Positions 9,425 through 21,069 of a stretch of 62,528 bases of DNA are shown here, in pieces. Origin of the DNA: Acidobacteriota bacterium. Lineage in GTDB: Bacteria > Acidobacteriota > Terriglobia > Terriglobales > Acidobacteriaceae. Every line of letters starts with the position of its first letter. Position 1 is the stretch's first letter. The position numbers and the translations under genes were made by a program. The stretch covers positions 1-62,528 of the forward strand of contig JAJZDM010000008.1 of NCBI GenBank assembly GCA_021806005.1, given 5' to 3'. The notes beneath the pieces were generated by a model. That model had not been told where the DNA came from. It saw nothing but the letters and a program-made list of their open reading frames with translations, and made no database searches.

Positions 9425-9432
<8 letters not shown>
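8128..9432 (+). CDS. argD: Acetylornithine aminotransferase
   Basis: This PLP-dependent class-III aminotransferase (434 residues) converts N-acetylglutamate semialdehyde to N-acetylornithine. Family marks include CNSGTEAWEAALKLAR, the HGRTMGS segment, the LLDEIQSGMGRTG motif carrying the PLP-ring aspartate, and the Schiff-base lysine in TLAKPLAGGVPIGA. The start overlaps the argB stop by 4 nt. The enzyme may also serve as succinyl-diaminopimelate aminotransferase (DapC), which would link it to the lysine genes at the right end of the window; this is known for ArgD elsewhere and is only inferred here. Confidence 0.94.
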
Positions 9433-11930
<2,498 letters not shown>

Positions 11931-11934
11931 TCCG

Positions 11935-11974
11935 GTCCAGCAGCTGGCTGGCCTTGGCCGGCCAGCTGCTGGAC
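11935..11974 (+). other. 19-bp intercistronic hairpin between argG and argH
   Basis: Arms 11935-11953 and 11956-11974 pair over 19 bp with a 2-nt loop. The single non-identical position is a U-G pair in the sense RNA, so the stem is continuous in the operon transcript. No U-tract follows and argH continues in the same direction. It could be an RNA processing or stability element, or a partial terminator that lowers argH expression. Confidence 0.5.
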
Positions 11975-12088
11975 ACAAGATCCCTGGGCCCAAACTCACT
12001 GGACCCAAAAGGTACAGATCCAAAGCCGCCGGGCCAAGTCACCGGCCGGCATCACCGGGCCATCGCCCTGGAGGTAGCCTCTTTCACC

Positions 12089-13591
12089 ATGTCCAACCCG
12101 CCCGCCAAGATGTGGTCCGGCCGCTTTCGCGAACCTCTGGACAGAACCTTCGAGCAGTGGCAGCGATCCTTTCCCTTCGACTGGCGGCTGCTGCCCCAGG
12201 AGATCGCCGCCAGCTCCGCGCACGCCCGCATGATCGCCGCCGCCGGCGTGCTCACCGCCGCAGAGCTGGAGACCATGCTGCACGGCCTCGCCGCGGTCGG
12301 CGCCCAGGCGGAGGCATGGTCGCATCGCATCTCCGTCTCCTCGCCGGAGCCGGAGTACAGCGTCAGCACCCAGCAGATCGGCGCGGCCCTGGTCGCCTCC
12401 GCTCCGCAGGCGGAAGACATTCATCACTTCGTGGAGCTTCAGCTCACCCGGCAGATCGGCCCTCTCGCGCTCAAACTGCACACCGGCCGCAGCCGCAACG
12501 AGCAGATCGCCACCGACATGCGCCTTTTTGTGCGCGAAAGCATCGACGCCACCCTGCACGGCCTCGACCGATGGATCACCGCCCTGCTCTCTCTTGCAGA
12601 GTCGGCTGGAACCTCCGTGATGCCCAGCTACACCCACCTGCAGCGCGCGGAACCGGTGCTGGTGGCCCACTGGCTGCTGGCCTACGTCAGCATGGTGGAG
12701 CGTGACCGCTCCCGCCTGCTCGACGCTCGCCGCCGCATGAACCTCTGCCCCCTCGGCTCAGGCGCAGTCGCCGGAGCCACCCTGGCCCTGGATCGCACCA
12801 TCGCCGCCGCGGCCCTCGGCTTTGACGCCCCCACGCCCAACAGCATGGACGCCACCAGCGACCGCGACTTTGCCATCGAGTTCACCCAGTCCCTCTCCAT
12901 CCTCGGCCTGCACATCTCCCGCTTCGCCGAGGAGCTCACCCTCTACTCCACTGCGGAGTTCGGCTTCCTCGATCTTCCCGAGCGCTTCTCCACCGGCTCC
13001 AGCGCGATGCCGCAGAAGAAGAACCCCGATCTCACCGAGCTGATTCGCGGCAAGTGCGCGCGCCTCTCCGGGGCTGTCACCACACTCACCACGCTCGTCA
13101 AAGGCCTTCCCCTGGCCTACAACAAGGACCTTCAGGAGGGTCAGGAGCCGGTCTTTGACGCCGCCGATACCATCAGCGGCATCCTCTCCGTCCTGCCTGC
13201 CTTCACCGCGGCGCTCAACTTCCGGCTGGAAAAGATGAACCTCGCCGCTCAGTCTGGCTATCTAAACGCCATGGCCGCCGCCACCTATCTCACCTACAAG
13301 GGAGTTCCCTTCCGCAAGGCGCATGAGATCATCGGCAACGCCGTCCGCTTCGCTCTCGAGCGCGGTGTAGAGCTCAGCGCCCTCTCGCTCCCGGAGCTGC
13401 AGCAGTTCAGCCCAGCCTTCGGCCCGGACTTTGCCGCAGCCATCTCCCTTCAGTCCGCCGTGGACTGCCACGACGTCCTGGGTGGAACCGCAACTCCTCG
13501 CGTGCAACAAGCGCTTGCGGCCGCCCGCGAGCGCGCTGCGAATCGCGCCCGCGAGCCTCACCCCCCCACTGCGGAGGCCGCCCATGGCTGA
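12089..13591 (+). CDS. argH: Argininosuccinate lyase
   Basis: ArgH cleaves argininosuccinate to arginine and fumarate. From the ATG at 12089 the protein has 500 residues, beginning [18 protein letters not shown] as in the family. The fumarase/aspartase-superfamily signature [12 protein letters not shown] is present, as is the conserved [16 protein letters not shown] segment. The open frame reaches back to 11954, but that extension runs through the hairpin and has no homology-like features. GGAGG at 12070-12074 is a ribosome site at rather long spacing (14 nt). The C-terminus overlaps the next gene by 8 nt. Confidence 0.95.
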   Translation: MSNPPAKMWSGRFREPLDRTFEQWQRSFPFDWRLLPQEIAASSAHARMIAAAGVLTAAELETMLHGLAAVGAQAEAWSHRISVSSPEPEYSVSTQQIGAALVASAPQAEDIHHFVELQLTRQIGPLALKLHTGRSRNEQIATDMRLFVRESIDATLHGLDRWITALLSLAESAGTSVMPSYTHLQRAEPVLVAHWLLAYVSMVERDRSRLLDARRRMNLCPLGSGAVAGATLALDRTIAAAALGFDAPTPNSMDATSDRDFAIEFTQSLSILGLHISRFAEELTLYSTAEFGFLDLPERFSTGSSAMPQKKNPDLTELIRGKCARLSGAVTTLTTLVKGLPLAYNKDLQEGQEPVFDAADTISGILSVLPAFTAALNFRLEKMNLAAQSGYLNAMAAATYLTYKGVPFRKAHEIIGNAVRFALERGVELSALSLPELQQFSPAFGPDFAAAISLQSAVDCHDVLGGTATPRVQQALAAARERAANRAREPHPPTAEAAHG

Positions 13592-14135
13592 GGCTCGTAT
13601 CCACAAGGCTCGCCTGCAGGACGCGCGCAACATCTTCGACCTGGTCAACTCTCTCTCCGGCGACGGAACCCTCCTCCGCCGCAGCTACGCGGAGATCTGC
13701 GAGAATGTTCGGGACTTCACCGTCGCCGAGACCGAAGACGGCGAGTTCCTTGGCTGCGGGGCTCTGCATCTCTACGGCCCGCACCTTGCTGAAGTACGCT
13801 CCATCGTCATCAAGCCGGAGGCCAAGGGCCAAGGCGCCGGAGGCAAGCTCCTGAACGCTCTGGTCGCAGAGGCCGAGGAGCACGCCGTGGTCTCGGTCTG
13901 TCTCTTCACCCGGATTCCGACCTTCTTCGAGCACTACGGCTTCCGCATCGCAGACCGCGACGCTCTGCCGGACAAGATCTACAAGGACTGCCAGACCTGC
14001 CCGCGTCTCTACGCCTGTGACGAGGTAGCGATGGTCCGCGGCCCGCTGCCGCAGATCGCGGTCCTTGGCCCTAGAACCATCCAGCGCCCCGAACTGGTCC
14101 AGCTCCAACTCAGCTCCACCCTCCCCGGCCGCTGA
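13584..14135 (+). CDS. argA: GNAT acetyltransferase, probable short N-acetylglutamate synthase
   Basis: This 183-residue protein is a single GNAT domain. The acetyl-CoA pyrophosphate loop is visible in VIKPEAKGQGAGGKLL, followed by the family's FFEHYGFRI segment. The start at 13584 has GGAGG 6 nt upstream and overlaps argH by 8 nt, so it is the last gene of the arginine operon. Stand-alone GNATs at this position serve as N-acetylglutamate synthase (the short ArgA type), which fits because no argJ occurs in the operon. Substrate is inferred from context. A CQTCPRLYAC motif (three cysteines) near the C-terminus could bind metal; this is not typical of every family member. Confidence 0.8.
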   Translation: MAEARIHKARLQDARNIFDLVNSLSGDGTLLRRSYAEICENVRDFTVAETEDGEFLGCGALHLYGPHLAEVRSIVIKPEAKGQGAGGKLLNALVAEAEEHAVVSVCLFTRIPTFFEHYGFRIADRDALPDKIYKDCQTCPRLYACDEVAMVRGPLPQIAVLGPRTIQRPELVQLQLSSTLPGR

Positions 14136-14216
14136 TCGGGTGGCCCCCCATTTCTCCCTCTGCAACAATCTCAGGTGTCGGGTACCCGCACCCAGCCCTC
14201 CCCCTACCCCAATCAT

Positions 14217-14270
14217 GGGTGCCCTACATCTCGCGCTCTTCGAGATGTGGGTTCGCAGGATGCTGAATCG
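14217..14270 (+). repeat. Palindromic intergenic repeat, copy A
   Basis: A hairpin (arms 14222-14233 and 14241-14251, one bulged T) is followed by GTTCGCAGG and a TGCTGAATCG tail. The 18-nt core GAGATGTGGGTTCGCAGG (14242-14259) recurs exactly at 20920-20937. It lies between the convergent arg operon and Gfo/Idh genes, where it could also act as a bidirectional transcript end. Confidence 0.6.
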
Positions 14271-14347
14271 CCACAACCCAGATGGACACCACGGCAGCCG
14301 GTCCGCCCTCTCCAGCTTCACTCCGTAAAAGCAGTCTTTACCCACCC

Positions 14348-15430
14348 TCACCCAATCGGCGTGCCCGCCGCACGATAAATAGCCTCAATCGCCAGCATAT
14401 CCTTCAGCCCTTCCTCGCCCGGGGTCGCCGGCGTGCGGTTGTCCCGGACGCAATCGGCAAAGTGATCCGCCTCGGCGACAAACTGATACGGCAGCTTGTT
14501 CGGGCTTACGCCGCTCACGGGCCCGTGAATCGTACTGCCACGATACCGCAAACCATCATAGAGATAAGCCGGTTCCACCCATAGATTTCCCTCCGTGCCG
14601 TCCACGCTGAGGTAGGCCGGACCGTCTTCTCCATACGAGGAGCCGCTCGACGCCAGAATTCTTGAAGCGAAGCGCATGTTGAACTCGATGCTCTCTTCCA
14701 CCTGAGCAAAGCGCGGTCCGGGAATCTTCGTTGCCACCTGCGCGGCGAAGTGATCCGGCTCTTCACCAGAAAACCAGCGAATCGCATTCAGCGGATAAAT
14801 CCCCAGGTCCAGCAGGGATCCCCCACCCGCCAGCTTCCGATCCAGCCTCCAGCCGCTCATCTTGCTGCCGTAGAAGCCGCCCTGGAAACCCTGGATCTCT
14901 CCAATCGCCCCGCTCCGAGCCAACCGCCGAATCTCCTGCCACATCGGGTCGTAGTGCACCCGATAGGCGATCATCAGTTTTACGTTGTTCTCGCGGCAGG
15001 CGTCGATCATCTGCCGGCATTCTGCTGAGGAGATGGCCATCGGCTTTTCGCAGAGCACATGCTTGCCCGCCTTGGCCGCGCGAATCGTGTACTCGGCATG
15101 CATGCTGTTGGGCAGGCCAATATACACCGCGTCAATCTCTGGATTGTGGGCGATCTCGTCATAGTTGTCGTAGTCATAGACGTTCTTGGGCGAAACGCCA
15201 TACAGCGCCTCATACTTGGGAGCCTTCTCCGCGGCATGGCCCGTCACCAGCGCCGTCACCTTGCACTTGGTCGACTGCGCGCAGGCCTTCATGAAGATAT
15301 TTGAGATGGTGCCAAGCCCCACGGGAGCAAAGCGCAGCGGCTTTTGCGTCTCCCCCGATTGCGGCAGCGCTGAAGAAGCAGCGGCCATCAGCGAGAGTGT
15401 TGTGAAGGTGCGGCGGTTGATCATGGTCAT
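14348..15430 (-). CDS. Exported Gfo/Idh/MocA-family oxidoreductase (glucose-fructose oxidoreductase-like)
   Basis: The 360-residue protein begins MTMINRRTFTTLSLMAAASS, a short twin-arginine-type signal (NRRTF followed by a hydrophobic run), so it is probably exported folded with its nucleotide bound. After it comes a Rossmann domain (VGLGTISNIF) and the family motif LCEKPMAI with its conserved lysine, then the beta-sheet domain (GGGSLLDLGIYPLNAIRW). AGGAGG lies 5-6 nt before the start. Relatives include periplasmic glucose-fructose oxidoreductase and pentose dehydrogenases that yield sugar lactones. It precedes no other gene closely but lies next to the lactonase on the same strand, which suggests sugar-to-lactone oxidation. 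The sugar is unknown. Confidence 0.85.
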   Translation of the reverse strand: MTMINRRTFTTLSLMAAASSALPQSGETQKPLRFAPVGLGTISNIFMKACAQSTKCKVTALVTGHAAEKAPKYEALYGVSPKNVYDYDNYDEIAHNPEIDAVYIGLPNSMHAEYTIRAAKAGKHVLCEKPMAISSAECRQMIDACRENNVKLMIAYRVHYDPMWQEIRRLARSGAIGEIQGFQGGFYGSKMSGWRLDRKLAGGGSLLDLGIYPLNAIRWFSGEEPDHFAAQVATKIPGPRFAQVEESIEFNMRFASRILASSGSSYGEDGPAYLSVDGTEGNLWVEPAYLYDGLRYRGSTIHGPVSGVSPNKLPYQFVAEADHFADCVRDNRTPATPGEEGLKDMLAIEAIYRAAGTPIG

Positions 15431-15462
15431 AAGCTCCTCCTGGGAGAGTGCAACGTTGCAGA

Positions 15463-16518
15463 TCAGCGTCTGAAGACAGGCAGATATCCCTTCACCCGGG
15501 TCTGCAGGCGATACACGTGCGTGCGGGCTGTAATGTACAGAGTAGTGCCGTCCTTGCCGCCCCAGGCCAGGTTGGCAGCAACCTCCGGCAGCAGAATCCG
15601 GCCCAGCACCTTGCCCTCCGGCGTCACGATGCGTATGCCTCCCGGAGCCGTCGTCCATATGTCGCCGCGACTATCGATCTTCATCCCATCCGGTACGCCA
15701 GGTCCATCCTTGCTGGAGAAGTCAATCAAGTCATGCGGCGCGCCGACGGTTCCATCCGCATGCAGCGGATAGGCAATCACCCGCATGGCGGGCCCGGAGT
15801 TATTTACATAGAGCGTCTTGTCATCGGGCGAGAGGGCGATGCCGTTGGGAAGCGTCAGGTTCCGGATGATCGGCGTCAGCGCGCCATTCCTGACGTAAAA
15901 AACGCCGTCAAACTTCAGCTCCTTTGCCGGGTCATGATCGCCGCCCTTCAAGCCATACGGCGGATCGGTAAAAAAGAACGAACCATCGGGCAGAAACACC
16001 AGATCGTTGGGACTGTTCAGCCGCTTGCCATGGTAGCTATCCAGGAACGGAGCCACGCGCAGAGCCTCCGCCGGGCCCTCCAGTCGCACCACCGCTCGGC
16101 CATACTGTTCGCACATCACCACGGAGCCGTCCTTGGCGGTTGCCATGGCGTTGGGTCCGGTCTTCTGGCCGTCCGGCAACGCATATCTCCCGTGGCGAAA
16201 GTCCACCAGCACCGTATCCTCGCCGGAGGCGGTCAGGGCATGCACCCGGTCTCCCTCCTCGTCAGAGAACCACAGCCGTCCGCCCCGCCACATCGGCCCC
16301 TCGGTAAAGACATAACCTCCATGCACCATCTCCGGCTCTGCGCCCGGGGCAATCAACTCGTCCAGCGCCGGCGACAGGCGCATCACTTTTATGGAGTCTC
16401 CACTGACCGCCGGCTTGCGCGCCGCAGGCGAATAGCTTGCATCCTGCGCGGCGGATTTGATTTGATTCAGCAGCGAAACCAGGATCACAATCGCGAAAGC
16501 GCGAATCAACGGACGCAT
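15463..16518 (-). CDS. Secreted SMP-30/gluconolactonase-family lactonase
   Basis: The 351-residue protein starts with a clear signal peptide (MRPLIRAFAIVILVSLLNQI, ending near SAAQ). The six-bladed beta-propeller shows family marks: GYVFTEGPMW with the metal-binding glutamate, RLNSPNDLVFLPDGSFFFTD, and NGIALSPDDKTLYVNNS with the metal-binding asparagine and aspartate region. Such enzymes open sugar lactones to aldonic acids, using one divalent metal. GGAG precedes the start at 16518. It is 32 bp upstream of the exported Gfo/Idh oxidoreductase and probably co-transcribed, so both should act in the periplasm on the same sugar. Exact substrate unknown. Confidence 0.87.
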   Translation of the reverse strand: MRPLIRAFAIVILVSLLNQIKSAAQDASYSPAARKPAVSGDSIKVMRLSPALDELIAPGAEPEMVHGGYVFTEGPMWRGGRLWFSDEEGDRVHALTASGEDTVLVDFRHGRYALPDGQKTGPNAMATAKDGSVVMCEQYGRAVVRLEGPAEALRVAPFLDSYHGKRLNSPNDLVFLPDGSFFFTDPPYGLKGGDHDPAKELKFDGVFYVRNGALTPIIRNLTLPNGIALSPDDKTLYVNNSGPAMRVIAYPLHADGTVGAPHDLIDFSSKDGPGVPDGMKIDSRGDIWTTAPGGIRIVTPEGKVLGRILLPEVAANLAWGGKDGTTLYITARTHVYRLQTRVKGYLPVFRR

Positions 16519-16607
16519 AACACTCCTTCACCACAAGCAGAGAACACCATCCCGAGGAAGACCGAGGCATTGTTAATGTAGGGCCGGGGGGTGACGAATG
16601 GCAATTT

Positions 16608-16620
16608 AAAACGGTTTTAC
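16608..16620. promoter_or_regulatory. Palindrome in the divergent sugar-acid promoter region
   Basis: TAAAAC-G-GTTTTA is a perfect 13-bp palindrome in the 212-bp region between the divergent lactonase (starts 16518) and MFS gene (starts 16731). Its position suits an operator controlling both transcripts. The binding protein is not identified and no regulator gene is adjacent. Confidence 0.35.
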
Positions 16621-16730
16621 CCGTGCGTCTTCCGCGCGCCAGAGACCTGCAGAACGCAGTAAGATGGCTGGCGCAGGCGGAATCCTTTTTTTGAAGCGAA
16701 TCCGTGGCCGGCAGCGAAAGATATTCCTCT

Positions 16731-17996
16731 ATGCGAAGAACGTTCCTCCTCCCGGTCTTTTTCATCACCTATGCTCTCGCCTATGTCGATCGCGCGAACT
16801 ATGGCTTTGGAGCTGCCGCGGGCATGGCCCGTACCTTGCACCTTACGGAGAGCCGCTCGGCGTTGCTGGCCGCCCTGTTTTTTCTGGGCTACTCCGCCTT
16901 TCAGGTGCCCGGAATGTTGTTCGCGCGCAGATGGAGCGCCACGCGGCTCGCCTTTCTCGCACTTCTGCTTTGGGGCGTGCTGGCCTCGCTGACGGGAGTC
17001 ATTCGCAACTTTGCCTGGCTCGCGCTGGATCGCCTCCTGCTGGGCGTCGCGGAGAGCATCATCTTTCCCGCCATGCTGCTTCTGCTGACGCACTGGTTTG
17101 TGCGTGCGGAGCGTTCCAGGGCCAACACCGCACTGATTCTTGGCAATCCTGTCACCGTCTTGTGGATGTCCGCCATCACCGGCTATCTGATCGAATCCGT
17201 CGGATGGCAACGCATGTTTCTCATCGAGGGACTGCCCGCCGTGCTCTGGGCGTTCCTCTGGATCGCCGTCATGCGCGACCATCCCTCCCAGGCTCCATGG
17301 ATGGACCCGGAGCAGGCCGCGCGTCTGGAACTGGAGATCTGCGCCCAGCAGCCCGATCTCGCCTCGCCGGACGGCGAGCGCACTGCGCTCAAATCCATCC
17401 TGTTGCGGTGCGATGTACTGCAACTCTGCCTGCAATACTTCTGCTGGAGCCTCGGCGTCTATGGCTTTGTCCTGTGGCTGCCCACCATGGTGCGCCGTGG
17501 AGCTGATCTCTCCATGGGCCGAACGGGCTTGCTCTCGGCCGCGCCCTATCTTCTGGCCCTGCCGTTGATGATCCTCGCCGGACGCATCTCGGATCGCACG
17601 CTCCGCCGTCAGCAGGTGGTCTGGCCCTTTCTGTTGTTGGCGGGCATCGCGATGCTTGGGTCCTTCTTCTTTGCCGGGAACAGTTTCCCGCTGGCCTTTG
17701 TCTGTCTGGTGCTAGCCGGCGGCTGCATGTTTGCGCCCTATGGCCCTTTCTTCGCCATTCTGCCGGAACGCGTACCGCAAACGGTCCTCGGCGAAGCCTT
17801 CGCCCTGGTCAACAGCTTCGGTGCGCTCGGCGGATTTGCTGGTAGCTATCTGGTGGGCTTGCTCCATGCCGTCACCGGCAGGCAGACGGCGGGATACCTG
17901 TTGATGTCGCTCGCCCTGCTGCTCTCGGCACTGCTGGTCTTTCGGCTGCCGCGTGTCTCCGCTTCCTCTTCTGTCAGAGAATTGAATCATGCCTGA
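16731..17996 (+). CDS. MFS transporter, anion:cation symporter type (probable sugar-acid importer)
   Basis: The 421-residue protein has about twelve hydrophobic segments, starting [20 protein letters not shown]. The DRANYGFG sequence in the first loop is characteristic of the ACS family that imports galactonate, glucarate and other organic anions. It sits 7 nt into the start of the aldonate dehydratase gene (8-nt overlap), so the two are translationally coupled and the substrate is probably an aldonic acid. An upstream GTG at 16704 in the same frame is an alternative start. It is divergent from the exported lactonase, suggesting that acids made outside the cytoplasm are imported here. Confidence 0.85.
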   Translation: MRRTFLLPVFFITYALAYVDRANYGFGAAAGMARTLHLTESRSALLAALFFLGYSAFQVPGMLFARRWSATRLAFLALLLWGVLASLTGVIRNFAWLALDRLLLGVAESIIFPAMLLLLTHWFVRAERSRANTALILGNPVTVLWMSAITGYLIESVGWQRMFLIEGLPAVLWAFLWIAVMRDHPSQAPWMDPEQAARLELEICAQQPDLASPDGERTALKSILLRCDVLQLCLQYFCWSLGVYGFVLWLPTMVRRGADLSMGRTGLLSAAPYLLALPLMILAGRISDRTLRRQQVVWPFLLLAGIAMLGSFFFAGNSFPLAFVCLVLAGGCMFAPYGPFFAILPERVPQTVLGEAFALVNSFGALGGFAGSYLVGLLHAVTGRQTAGYLLMSLALLLSALLVFRLPRVSASSSVRELNHA

Positions 17997-19995
17997 GCGC
18001 AAACTCCTCTCCGCATCCGAGGTGCTTGAGTCGGATCCTTCTCTCTTTGCATCCGTCTCCACGCATGCGCGTGGCCCGGAAGGCACGCTGCCGATCTCCG
18101 CGGAGATGCTCCTCAGCGAGCCCTCCGGCCATCTCTTCGGACTCTCTCAGAACGCCGGCATGGGCTGGGAGCCACAGCGTCTGTGCGATCCTGAGTTCCT
18201 CATCCTCAGCACCCACGGCGGCCTGCGCGCCCCGGATGGAACGCCGATTGCCCTCGGCTTCCACACCGGCCACTGGGAGGTGGGTCTCCTGGTGGCCGAG
18301 GCTGCGCGCGAACTCCGCCGCTGCCATGCGACTCCTTTTGCAGGAGCCTGCACCGATCCCTGCGATGGCCGCACCCAGGGCACCGAAGGCATGCTGGATT
18401 CGCTTCCCTATCGCAATGATGCCGCCATGGTCCTGGGGCGGCTGATGCGCTCGCTGCCCACACGCCAGGGCGTACTCGGCATCGCCACCTGCGATAAAGG
18501 ACTTCCCGCCATGCTGATGGCGCTGGCTGGCTCGGGGATCTATCCCAGCGTGCTGGTTCCGGGCGGCGTCACCTTGCTGCCGGACACTACCGCAGACCGC
18601 CCCGCCGAGGATGCCGGCAAAGTGCAGACCATCGGCGCGCGCTTCGCCCGGGGCGAGATCACCCAGGCCTATGCGGCCGAGGTGGGTTGCCGGGCCTGCG
18701 CCAGTCCGGGCGGAGGCTGCCAGTTTCTCGGCACCGCCGCCACCTCGCAGGTGATTGCGGAGGCGCTTGGCCTCGCGCTGCCCCACTCCGCCCTTGCGCC
18801 CTCCGGCCACCCGGTATGGCTGGAAGCTGCGGCCCGCTCTGCGCGCGCCCTGCTGCGCATGGCGCAACTCGAGCTCGGTACGCAGCAGATTCTCACCGAT
18901 GCCGCCATCCGCAACGCCATGGTGCTGCATGCGGCCTTTGGCGGATCCACCAACCTGCTGCTCCATCTGCCCGCCATCGCTCATGCGGCGGGATTGCGAC
19001 GCCCCGCGGTGGAGGACTGGAAGATCGTCAACCGCGAGGTTCCTCGCCTGGTGGATGCTCTGCCCAATGGTCCGCATGGCTATGGGACGGTGCAGGTATT
19101 TCTTGCCGGAGGAGTGCCGGAAGTCATGCTGCACCTCCGCCGCGCCGGCCTGCTCGATACGAGCGTGCTGACGGTGAGCGGAGGGACGCTCGAGGATAAC
19201 CTCAACTGGTGGGAGGCCAGCTCGCGCCGGCGGGCGATGAAGACGCGCCTGCAGGCCCTGGATGGCGTGGATGCGGACGATGTCATCTTTTCCCCGGATC
19301 AGTCGCGCTCGCGCGGCATCGGACGGACGCTGTGCTTTCCAGTGGGAAATCTTGCACCGGAGGGCAGCGTCATCAAGAACACGGCCATTGATCCGTCTCT
19401 ACTCGACGCAAGCGGCAACTACTGCCACGCGGGCCCGGCGCGCGTCTTTGTCACCGAAGCTGCTGCGATGGAGGCGATCAAGGCCGGACGCATTGGGCAT
19501 GGCGATGTGCTGGTCCTCATCTGCGGAGGGCCCATCGGCGCGGGCATGCCGGAGACCTACCAGGTCACCTCAGCGCTCAAAAGCCTGCCCTTTTGCAAGC
19601 ACGTCGCGGTGCTCACCGATGCTCGCTTCAGCGGCGTCTCCACCGGCGCCTGTCTCGGGCACATCTCGCCCGAGGCCCTGGCGAGCGGGCCGATTGGGCG
19701 GGTACGCGACGGCGACTGGATCGAGATTCGCATCAACAGTGAAACCCTGGAGGGCAGCGTGCATCTGATGGGCGAAGATGGGCCCCAAGGGCCGGAGCGT
19801 TTTGAGCCCGAGGAGGGAGCGCGGCGGCTGGCCGCGCGCGTGCCTCGGGCCGACCTGACCTCCCATCCCTCGCTGCCTGCGCACACGCGTCTCTGGGCGG
19901 CGCTGGTGCAGGCCTCAGGCGGCGTATGGGGCGGCTGCGTCTACGATACCGACGCAATCGTGGCCCGGCTGGCAGCTCCGGCAAAACCAAAATAA
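17989..19995 (+). CDS. YjhG/YagF-type aldonate (probably D-xylonate) dehydratase, IlvD/Edd superfamily
   Basis: At 668 residues it matches the long YjhG/YagF branch rather than the ~570-residue IlvD. The cysteines expected to hold an Fe-S cluster appear in [13 protein letters not shown] and [20 protein letters not shown]. The C-terminal CHAGPARVF and GPIGAGMPE motifs of the superfamily are present. Such enzymes dehydrate pentonates (D-xylonate, and in some cases related acids) to 2-keto-3-deoxy acids in the Weimberg and Dahms pathways. It overlaps the transporter gene and is followed after 18 nt by the FAH-fold enzyme that would take its product. The exact substrate cannot be read. Confidence 0.87.
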   Translation: MPERKLLSASEVLESDPSLFASVSTHARGPEGTLPISAEMLLSEPSGHLFGLSQNAGMGWEPQRLCDPEFLILSTHGGLRAPDGTPIALGFHTGHWEVGLLVAEAARELRRCHATPFAGACTDPCDGRTQGTEGMLDSLPYRNDAAMVLGRLMRSLPTRQGVLGIATCDKGLPAMLMALAGSGIYPSVLVPGGVTLLPDTTADRPAEDAGKVQTIGARFARGEITQAYAAEVGCRACASPGGGCQFLGTAATSQVIAEALGLALPHSALAPSGHPVWLEAAARSARALLRMAQLELGTQQILTDAAIRNAMVLHAAFGGSTNLLLHLPAIAHAAGLRRPAVEDWKIVNREVPRLVDALPNGPHGYGTVQVFLAGGVPEVMLHLRRAGLLDTSVLTVSGGTLEDNLNWWEASSRRRAMKTRLQALDGVDADDVIFSPDQSRSRGIGRTLCFPVGNLAPEGSVIKNTAIDPSLLDASGNYCHAGPARVFVTEAAAMEAIKAGRIGHGDVLVLICGGPIGAGMPETYQVTSALKSLPFCKHVAVLTDARFSGVSTGACLGHISPEALASGPIGRVRDGDWIEIRINSETLEGSVHLMGEDGPQGPERFEPEEGARRLAARVPRADLTSHPSLPAHTRLWAALVQASGGVWGGCVYDTDAIVARLAAPAKPK

Positions 19996-20013
19996 CGCAA
20001 AGGGAAGGGCTGG

Positions 20014-20847
20014 ATGAAGATCTACAACACAACCAAGGGAATCTTTGCTGAAGACCAAGAGGGTAGCTGGAACCGGCTGGATCTGGCTGGCTGGGATGAT
20101 ATGGTTTCAAGCCCCAATCTGGCGGCCCGGGTGCGCGCCGCTGCGGGTCCGGCGCTGGCGCCGGGCAATGGACCGGGTCCGGGCGATTGGCTGCCGCCCA
20201 TTGGCAGCCAGGAGGTCTGGGCCGCAGGCGTAACCTACTTCCGCAGCCGCAGCGCACGCATGGAAGAGTCGAAGAATGCGGGCGGAGGCAGCTTCTATGA
20301 CCGCGTCTACTCCGCCGAGCGGCCGGAGCTGTTCTTCAAGGCCACGCCGCACCGTGTCGTCGGTCCGGGATCGGCGGTGCGTATTCGCAGCGATGCGCAC
20401 TGGTCGGTGCCGGAGCCGGAGTTGACGCTGCTGCTGAATCCGCGCGGCGAGATTGCGGGATACACCATCGGCAACGACATGAGCTCGCGGGACATCGAGG
20501 GAGAAAACCCACTCTACCTGCCACAGGCCAAGGTCTATGATGGCTCCTGCGCGCTCGGTCCCTGCCTGCTGGTGGCCGAGAAGCCGCTGCCGCGTTCCAC
20601 GGGCATCTCCCTGTCGATTGCGCGAGAGGGCACAGTGGTCTTTGCCGGGCAGACCACGCTGGAGATGCTCAAACGCGAGCCGCGCGAGCTGGCCGGCTAT
20701 CTCTTCCGCGAGGCCAGCTTCCCTTCCGGCGCCTATCTGATGACCGGTACGGGCATTGTGCCGGAGGACAGCTTCACCCTCGCGCACGGCGACCGCATCG
20801 AGATCTCCATCGACGGCATTGGGGTGCTGAGCAACGTTGTCGCATAA
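20014..20847 (+). CDS. FAH-family protein, probable 2-keto-3-deoxypentonate dehydratase
   Basis: This 277-residue protein has the fumarylacetoacetate-hydrolase fold: [16 protein letters not shown], then the metal-site acidic residues in [19 protein letters not shown] and [11 protein letters not shown], and the C-terminal [16 protein letters not shown]. Members beside YjhG/YagF dehydratases convert 2-keto-3-deoxy-pentonate to 2-oxoglutarate semialdehyde, the last specific step before an aldehyde dehydrogenase. No such dehydrogenase is encoded in the window. The start at 20014 follows AAAGGGAAGGGCTGG at suitable spacing. Function is inferred from fold and operon position. Confidence 0.82.
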   Translation: MKIYNTTKGIFAEDQEGSWNRLDLAGWDDMVSSPNLAARVRAAAGPALAPGNGPGPGDWLPPIGSQEVWAAGVTYFRSRSARMEESKNAGGGSFYDRVYSAERPELFFKATPHRVVGPGSAVRIRSDAHWSVPEPELTLLLNPRGEIAGYTIGNDMSSRDIEGENPLYLPQAKVYDGSCALGPCLLVAEKPLPRSTGISLSIAREGTVVFAGQTTLEMLKREPRELAGYLFREASFPSGAYLMTGTGIVPEDSFTLAHGDRIEISIDGIGVLSNVVA

Positions 20848-20895
20848 GGAATCTCCCGACAAGGTCGCCCGATCGATTGAAGTAAAGAGATCGCC

Positions 20896-20948
20896 GTGTG
20901 CCCCAAATCTCACCTCTGGGAGATGTGGGTTCGCAGGTTGCCGAACCG
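20896..20948 (+). repeat. Palindromic intergenic repeat, copy B
   Basis: This copy shares the exact 18-nt core GAGATGTGGGTTCGCAGG (20920-20937) with the copy at 14217-14270, plus a degenerate left arm (GTGCCCCAAATCTC) and a related tail (TTGCCGAACCG). The palindrome is weaker than in copy A. It lies downstream of the FAH gene. An open frame through it makes the following sedolisin gene look 58 codons longer than it probably is. Confidence 0.6.
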
Positions 20949-21069
20949 GCGCCCATGCAGCCTGACTTTACCTCAGGATCAGTTGTCGAAGGCCTCTCGG
21001 CACTCCACCTCAAGGCAACCCCACCGGGGTTTTACCCCTCCAATTACCCGCATCACTCTGCGAGGTGAA

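Noticed and set aside
11954-12088. N-terminal extension of argH
   Set aside because: It would start inside the loop and arm of the 19-bp hairpin, and the family N-terminus matches the ATG at 12089.
20896-21069. N-terminal extension of the sedolisin frame
   Set aside because: The extension runs through the intergenic repeat found also at 14217-14270, and a good ribosome site precedes the ATG at 21070.
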